Assembly: GCA_048421225.1 (NCBI GenBank)
Contig: DBFNRV010000082.1
Coordinates: 1 to 17,357 of the forward strand
Length of the DNA: 17,357 nucleotides
From: UMGS946 sp048421225
Lineage (GTDB): Bacteria > Bacillota > Clostridia > Christensenellales > CAG-138
Reading direction: 5' to 3'
Under the pieces are notes generated by a model, which saw nothing but the letters and a program-made list of their open reading frames with translations, did no database searches and was not told where the DNA came from. This document shows positions 12,931-17,357 of this stretch, piece by piece. The first letter of the stretch is position 1. Every line of letters begins with the position of its first letter. The position numbers and the translations under genes were made by a program.

Positions 12931-14337
12931 TTACAGCTCAATCTTAGTCCATTTAGCGCTTCTGAAGCGGATGAAATTGAGCACAAGCCTCATAAACTGG
13001 TCTGAAAACAGCCCGAGCCACAACCCGACAAGCCCCAGCCCGCACGGATAGCACAAAAACCAGGAGAACACCGTCCTTATAACGCCTACGCATATGAACG
13101 ACGATACGGCTACAAACTTGGAATCGCCCGCACCGCGCAGACAGCCCGAAATTACCACCTGCGACGTCTGGGCCAGGCTTGTAACCGCGATAATATATAC
13201 TATCCGCGACCCCAGTTCGACGACCTGGGGATCGTTGTTGAACAGCAGTATGAGATCACGCCTAAAAATTACAAACATGGCCGCGAGCATAATTCCCATT
13301 ATAAGCGCGCACCGCTGTCCGGTTTTGCCGTAAATAATCGAAAGATCCGGGCGCTTCATGCCCAGGCCCTGGCCTACAAGCGAGGTGGAGGCCACGCCAA
13401 GGCCGTCGCCAAAGGCAAACGATATGTTTATCAGATTCATGCATATCTGGTGCGTGGCGAACTGTATAGTGCCAAGCTTTGCAACCAAAAGGGCAAACAC
13501 GAAAAACCCCACGCGCATAAATAGCTGCTCGACCAGGGCCGAACTTCCAACCTTGGTTATGCCGCCCACGGTGCGCCTGTCAAACTTCCAGCGTCTGTCC
13601 ATTATAATCGAGAGGCGGGTGGACGTGTGCCTTGTTACCGATATAAGCGCTATAACAAACATCACTATAGATGAACAGGCCGTAGCCACGGCGGCCCCGC
13701 GAACGCCCAGCCTGGGAAATATCCATACGCCGTTTATAAGCAGATAGTTAAGCGCCACGTTTACCAGGTTGGCCGAAACATTTGTAACCATGGATATACG
13801 CGTGTTGCCAAAACCCCTCTGCGCCGCGTTCATGGTCATAGCGCAGCAGTTAAAAACATTGGTGGTCAGAATAATCCTGAAATACGCCACCGCGTCAACG
13901 ATAAAATCATCCCCCGCGCCGGCAAGCCTGAGCAGCGGCTCGGTAAATATAAGCCCGACCGCCGTCATCACGGCGGACAGCGCCAGGCTGATTATCAGCG
14001 CCTGTTTCAGGCACCGGTTCGCCCCCTTTACGTCGCCCTCGCCCTTTCGGCGCGCTACAATAGCGGTAACGCCCACGTTAAGGGTTATTATCACGGCTAG
14101 AAGGATAAACTTTGGCTGCGTCGTAATACCCACCGCGGATATCGCGGCAGGGCCGAGCTGACCCACCATCATAGTATCCACTGATGAAACAAGCGCGACA
14201 AGCACGGATTCAAGCGCCGACGGCCAGGCCATCTTCAAGCATGTTCCATATGCTTCCCGCGCCGAGGGCAGGCTGCCCTGTATGTGCTGCTTTTTCACCA
14301 TATATTCCGGCCAAAACAGCCGTTTTATGGGATTCAT
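12931..14337 (-). CDS. MATE family efflux transporter
   Basis: A multidrug and toxic compound extrusion-type transporter of 468 aa that exports organic cations or drugs, usually driven by Na+ or H+. About 12 hydrophobic helices are visible in two related halves. Family hallmarks are an early helix with SALESVLVALVSSVDTMMVGQLG (about 40-62), then QPKFILLAVIITLNVGVTAIVARRKGEGD, MNAAQRGFGNTRISM and, in the second half, FGDGLGVASTSLVGQGLGMKRPD and CLRGAGDSKF. The ATG at 14337 has AGGAG 10 bases upstream and lies downstream of a promoter. An in-frame ATG at 14400 has no binding site and would add 21 non-family residues. The substrate cannot be told from sequence. Confidence 0.9.
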   Translation of the reverse strand: MNPIKRLFWPEYMVKKQHIQGSLPSAREAYGTCLKMAWPSALESVLVALVSSVDTMMVGQLGPAAISAVGITTQPKFILLAVIITLNVGVTAIVARRKGEGDVKGANRCLKQALIISLALSAVMTAVGLIFTEPLLRLAGAGDDFIVDAVAYFRIILTTNVFNCCAMTMNAAQRGFGNTRISMVTNVSANLVNVALNYLLINGVWIFPRLGVRGAAVATACSSIVMFVIALISVTRHTSTRLSIIMDRRWKFDRRTVGGITKVGSSALVEQLFMRVGFFVFALLVAKLGTIQFATHQICMNLINISFAFGDGLGVASTSLVGQGLGMKRPDLSIIYGKTGQRCALIMGIMLAAMFVIFRRDLILLFNNDPQVVELGSRIVYIIAVTSLAQTSQVVISGCLRGAGDSKFVAVSSFICVGVIRTVFSWFLCYPCGLGLVGLWLGLFSDQFMRLVLNFIRFRSAKWTKIEL

Positions 14338-14676
14338 GCCAGTTCGTCTCCTGATCTTCGGCGAATTGCCGTCTTTCATTCTATTCGAACCATAGCACAT
14401 TATGCGATATATTGCAATCGCGTAAAACGGGCAAAACGCACCGGCCTATACATTTGATTCGTTCAGCCGGCTTATCGCCACGCCTTATGGCGGCATAATA
14501 TTGCGAAAGTTATTTGGCTTTTTTTGAAAATATACGCATGAAGGGCGCGGGCATAATACGTTTGGCGATCCGCCGGCATTCCGCGAAATTTATAAGCGGT
14601 TGCCGCGGCGCATAAACGGGCCGAGGGGCGCGCGATAATAACGATAGCGGGCCGGATTCTTAAAGGAGGGAAACAC
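14338..14676. other. divergent intergenic region, MATE / CopG
   Basis: About 340 bases between two divergent genes. Besides the MATE promoter and the AGGAGG site of the plus-strand gene, I see no clear structure. A minus-strand frame at 14472-14711 lacks a start site and runs over the beginning of the CopG gene. Confidence 0.4.
14389..14417 (-). promoter_or_regulatory. probable promoter for the MATE gene
   Basis: TTGCAA (14412-14417), 17-base spacer, TATGGT (14389-14394) with an extended TG motif. The start of transcription would be near 14382, which supports the translation start at 14337. Confidence 0.4.
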
Positions 14677-15084
14677 ATGGAAACAACGGAAAAAATAATG
14701 GTCGATATCAACGGCGTCGACCTTGGATATATAGACCTTCTGGTAAACGGGGGCTATTGCTCAAGCAGGACTGAATTTTTGAAAGCAGCCATAAAAAACC
14801 AGGTCAGGTCGCATGAAGGGCAAATACAACAGCTGATCAGCCAAAAGGAACGGCAGGGCTTTCAAACCTTTGTAGGGATATTCAGGCTTTCAAAAAAGGC
14901 TTTGGAGAGCGCTGTAAGCGAAAAAAGAAAGCTGAATATAGCCTGCGTAGGCACGCTCGTAATCCTAGACGACGTAACGCCGGAGCTATTTGGCCTGGCC
15001 GTGGAATCCATAAATGTTTACGGAGTAAGCATATGCCCCTCAAAAATTAAAGAACAGCTGAAGGAAAAGAGAGGGCGGGGCTAA
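14677..15084 (+). CDS. CopG/ribbon-helix-helix regulator with C-terminal domain
   Basis: A protein of 135 aa. The N-terminal ~45 residues (KIMVDINGVDLGYIDLLVNG, then SSRTEFLKAAIKNQV) form a ribbon-helix-helix DNA-binding domain of the type with D-L-G-x-I-D-L-L-V and S-x-R-T-E/D-F. The remainder has the rough layout of a small alpha/beta sensor domain (LNIACVGTLVILDDVTPELF, then SINVYGVSICPSKIKEQLK), reminiscent in size of NikR-like C-termini. I see no clear metal-binding His/Cys set, so the signal is unknown. AAAGGAGG lies 7 bases before the ATG. It stands alone, convergent with dnaA. Confidence 0.75.
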   Translation: METTEKIMVDINGVDLGYIDLLVNGGYCSSRTEFLKAAIKNQVRSHEGQIQQLISQKERQGFQTFVGIFRLSKKALESAVSEKRKLNIACVGTLVILDDVTPELFGLAVESINVYGVSICPSKIKEQLKEKRGRG

Positions 15085-15218
15085 ATCGGGATTTTCCCAG
15101 GCGCCTGATGCGTAATATATAAATGCTCGCGCCTTTTGTCACGTAAAGCGCTGAGGCTACGGTACGGTCCGGCCTTAACCGGCGCCGTGCAAAACCTGAC
15201 AATAGGCCCATATAGAGC

Positions 15219-15257
15219 AAAAAAACTCCATAAGCTTGTGATTACGGAGTTTTTATT
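15219..15257. terminator. bidirectional terminator between CopG and dnaA
   Basis: The stem AAAAACTCCRTAA / TTAYGGAGTTTTT (one G-U wobble) surrounds an 8-base loop, with A and T runs on both sides. It works on paper in both directions and ends the dnaA transcript about 20 bases past its stop. Confidence 0.85.
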
Positions 15258-15277
15258 ATTCGTTTCATATTAAACGG

Positions 15278-16618
15278 TTACTGCTTCATGCGCTGCATGA
15301 GGTCCTCGATTACCTTGTCCATCTCAGGGTCCTGCTTGCGCTCGGAAGCTATCTTGTCGCACGCGTACATAACGGTGGAATAATGCTTGCCCCCGAACTG
15401 CACGCCGATATCTGGAAACGACAGCTCGGTCATTATTCGGCACAGGTACATCGCCAGCTGACGCGGCGCCGCAATCGCCGCGTCGCGGCGCTTTGCGCTT
15501 AAATCCTCCACCTTTACCCCGTAAAAATCTGCCACGCTGCGCTTTATATCCATCGGCGTTATCTTTTTTTTGACAAAGGCCGGAATCACGTCCTTTAGCG
15601 CCCTCTCCGTAAGCGCCAGGGTTATAGGCTGCTCGTTGAGCTTAGCATAGGCGATTATGCGGTTGAGCGAACCCTCAAGCTCGCGGATATTGGAACTTAT
15701 CTTTTCAGCTATAAAGGCCAGGACGTTATCGTCTACATGTATCTCCTCCTGAATGGCCTTGCGCTTGAGTATCGCAATCCTGGTTTCAAAATCCGGAGGC
15801 TGTATATCGGCGATCAGGCCCCATTCAAAGCGCGTGCGCAGCCGCTCCTCTAGCATGGGAATTTCCCTCGGGTGCTTGTCGGATGTGATTATTATCTGCT
15901 TGTTTGCGTCCTTAAGCGAATTAAACGTGTGGAAAAATTCGCTCTGGGTGCTCTCCTTGTTGGCTATGAACTGGATATCGTCGATCATCAATACGTCGAC
16001 GTTGCGGTACTTTTTTCTAAACCTGGCGCATACCTGCACGCTGTTGCGGTTGTCCTGTATCGACTGGATCAGCTCGTTTGTAAACGTTTCGCTGGTGGTG
16101 TACATCACCTTTGCCTTTGAATTGAATTCCAGTATCCTGTGGCCTATGGCATGCATAAGATGCGTTTTGCCAAGCCCCACGCCGCCATAGATGAACAGGG
16201 GGTTGTAAGCCGCGGCGGGATTTTCGGCCACCGCCTTTGCCGCCGCGTACGCGAACCTGTTCGACTCGCCGATTACAAACGTATCAAAGGTATACTTTGA
16301 ATTATGCGAAAAAAACCCGCTTGGGTAGGCGGCGGTGTTTATATCGATTTCCGCTTCGTAGTCGGACCTCTGCGACTCGTCGATCAAAAGCACGGACAGC
16401 TCCCTGCCCGTTACTTCGTTGAGCGCGCTTGAAATGGAGGCTATATATACATTGGTAAGGGTTGATTTCTGCAGTTCGCTCGACGTTTGCAAAATAAATA
16501 CGTCGTCTATCAGCGCCACAGGCTGCAGGTCTATAAACCATGAAGAAAAACTGATATCGGTTATATTAGGCCTCATTCTCTTTAAAGCCTTGTCCCATAT
16601 AGCCTGCGCACTTTCCAT
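15278..16618 (-). CDS. dnaA: chromosomal replication initiator DnaA
   Basis: An AAA+ ATPase that binds DnaA boxes and opens the origin. It has 446 aa from the chosen start. Domain I begins MESAQAIWDKALKRM and has the usual SSWF. Domain III holds the Walker A motif GGVGLGKT (145-152), Walker B MIDDIQF (211-217), sensor I TSD (245-247) and sensor II RELEGSLNRI (312-321). Domain IV (about 350-446) carries the DNA-binding signature as FGGKHYSTVMYACDKI instead of the usual GGRDHTTVxHA. The ATG at 16618 is preferred to starts at 16651 or 16828 because it matches family N-termini and has TAAGGA upstream. The gene is followed by a terminator, not by dnaN, and recF is not seen. Confidence 0.95.
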   Translation of the reverse strand: MESAQAIWDKALKRMRPNITDISFSSWFIDLQPVALIDDVFILQTSSELQKSTLTNVYIASISSALNEVTGRELSVLLIDESQRSDYEAEIDINTAAYPSGFFSHNSKYTFDTFVIGESNRFAYAAAKAVAENPAAAYNPLFIYGGVGLGKTHLMHAIGHRILEFNSKAKVMYTTSETFTNELIQSIQDNRNSVQVCARFRKKYRNVDVLMIDDIQFIANKESTQSEFFHTFNSLKDANKQIIITSDKHPREIPMLEERLRTRFEWGLIADIQPPDFETRIAILKRKAIQEEIHVDDNVLAFIAEKISSNIRELEGSLNRIIAYAKLNEQPITLALTERALKDVIPAFVKKKITPMDIKRSVADFYGVKVEDLSAKRRDAAIAAPRQLAMYLCRIMTELSFPDIGVQFGGKHYSTVMYACDKIASERKQDPEMDKVIEDLMQRMKQ

Positions 16619-16697
16619 CAAATCCTTACTCTCCCTCAGGTATTCAGCCATACCCTTTTTTGTCAAAAGCGGGATGCGTGCAGACACGCATCCATAC

Positions 16698-16725
16698 TGT
16701 ATAAATGTTTTTATAATAATAGCAA
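16698..16725 (-). promoter_or_regulatory. possible dnaA promoter
   Basis: TTGCTA (16720-16725), 16-base spacer, TATACA (16698-16703) on the minus strand, giving a leader of about 70 bases. A perfect TTGACA further up (16872-16877) has no good -10 box at the right distance. Confidence 0.35.
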
Positions 16726-16829
16726 AATCCACATGGGAATACAAGGGCGTTAATCGGGCGGGAATTATCTTTTTTGCCGCTATGCCCGATTTTTCATACC
16801 TTTGGAGCGGTTGCGGCTTAAAAAACATT

Positions 16830-17095
16830 TTATCCCGCCCCTAAATAAAAACCGTTGAAGCCGACTACCCTTGTCAACTGGGGGGATAAGTAAAAAAAGC
16901 GGCGCGCTAAGCGGTTTTACTTAATCTGTACGCCATTTGGGATAAGGCAAAGACGCGGTATATGGGCGTCCTATGGCGGATTGGATGCGATTTTAAATTT
17001 ATCCGTTGATATCAAAATGATTTATGCGGTGTACGGCTGAAAGCAAAACCCGTCCGTATGGGCGCGTCCCGCTTTCAGCCCAAGGTTTATCCCGT
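16830..17095. promoter_or_regulatory. cluster of TTATCC motifs upstream of dnaA
   Basis: Five TTATCC hexamers lie within 266 bases: TTATCCCGC (16830, +), TTATCCCCC (16881-16889, -), TTATCCCAA (16937-16945, -), TTATCCGTT (16999, +) and TTATCCCGT (17087, +). They match the first six bases of the DnaA box TTATCCACA. They could be sites for DnaA autoregulation or part of an origin. No classical full box was seen. Confidence 0.45.
17036..17079. terminator. 9-bp stem hairpin after the right-edge gene
   Basis: GCTGAAAGC (17036-17044) and GCTTTCAGC (17071-17079) form a perfect stem with a GC-rich 26-base interior. It lies just past the stop of the minus-strand gene at the right edge, but there is no T run, so termination is uncertain. 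Confidence 0.35.
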
Positions 17096-17105
17096 TTTAA
17101 TACAT

Positions 17106-17357
17106 CTATTTCAGCTTCCAATTTTTAACGTCGTAGTTCATATATGAAGGACCGCTTCCCTTACTATGCTGACTTAGACAGACGACCTCGTCATTGCAGT
17201 AATCCATGTAGTACATCCACCAGGGCTCGCCCGCCGCCTTTACGCCCTCTATCACCTTGTCTAAGTCCTCCTTTATGTACAGCTCAAGGCGGCTTTCCAT
17301 GCCGTCGGATATTACCGGATAGGAATGATTTGTTATACCGTATCCATTCAAAAACAG
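17106..17357 (-). CDS. unknown protein, C-terminal part only
   Basis: The frame is open to the right edge and no start with a binding site is visible in the window, so this is the last ~83 residues of a longer protein. It is rich in aromatic residues: PWWMYYMDYCNDEVV, then SGPSYMNYDVKNWKLK at the end. No transmembrane segment is seen in this part. I do not recognise the family. The composition would suit a secreted or substrate-binding protein, but that is a guess. It reads in the same direction as dnaA, upstream of it. Confidence 0.55.
   Translation of the reverse strand: MFLNGYGITNHSYPVISDGMESRLELYIKEDLDKVIEGVKAAGEPWWMYYMDYCNDEVVCLSQHSKGSGPSYMNYDVKNWKLK

Noticed and set aside
14472..14711. 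A 79-codon minus-strand frame
   Set aside because: It overlaps the start and binding site of the better supported CopG gene and has no binding site of its own.
16619..16828. An N-terminal extension of DnaA by 70 residues
   Set aside because: The added residues do not match the family, the start lacks a binding site, and the best promoter candidate lies within the extension.

Overview
The window reads as chromosome of an anaerobic, fermentative Clostridia-type Firmicute, probably an uncultured gut lineage of moderate GC. The pointers are a 1175-residue pyruvate:ferredoxin oxidoreductase, a DUF951 protein, ribbon-helix-helix and XRE regulators with strong AGGAGG-type ribosome binding sites, and several Gram-positive-style type I signal peptidases. 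I infer the lineage from gene content only; no rRNA or tRNA gene was seen.

Layout. (1) 1-1042 is almost gene-free, with one doubtful small ORF and decayed copies of the 3' end of a signal peptidase paralogue. (2) 1043-3953, minus strand, is one tight operon: MscS channel, DUF951, then three tandem type I signal peptidase paralogues. The first two keep the Ser/Lys dyad; the last has lost both residues and looks like a pseudoenzyme. (3) 3954-6300 is an accessory patch: a dispersed repeat element, an XRE gene cut short where the repeat begins, two ~90% identical copies of a small unknown gene, and between them a divergent pair of ribbon-helix-helix genes with back-to-back promoters. (4) 6304-6924 is a DUF2975-like membrane protein. 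(5) 7588-11115 is PFOR (minus), read from a textbook sigma-70 promoter about 350 nt upstream, with a leader that contains a terminator-like hairpin. (6) 11837-12580 is a divergent XRE regulator and unknown-protein pair with two matching 16-bp dyad operators. (7) 12931-14337 is a MATE transporter (minus). (8) 14677-15084 is a CopG/RHH regulator (plus), separated by a bidirectional terminator from (9) dnaA (15278-16618, minus), which has no dnaN next to it but does have a cluster of TTATCC motifs upstream. (10) The C-terminal part of an unknown gene enters from the right edge.

The most unusual content is a family of non-coding, modular, hairpin-rich repeats in four intergenic places (about 4214-4676, 6942-7584, 11557-11788, 12712-12926). 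The copies share conserved loops (CATG, TTGCTTGCAA, TGAACA) and linkers, while several stems differ by paired, compensatory changes. This suggests selection on folded RNA or cruciform DNA. Two copies end within a few bases of the stop codons of PFOR and MATE, and one coincides with the break in an XRE gene. No transposase is present in the window.
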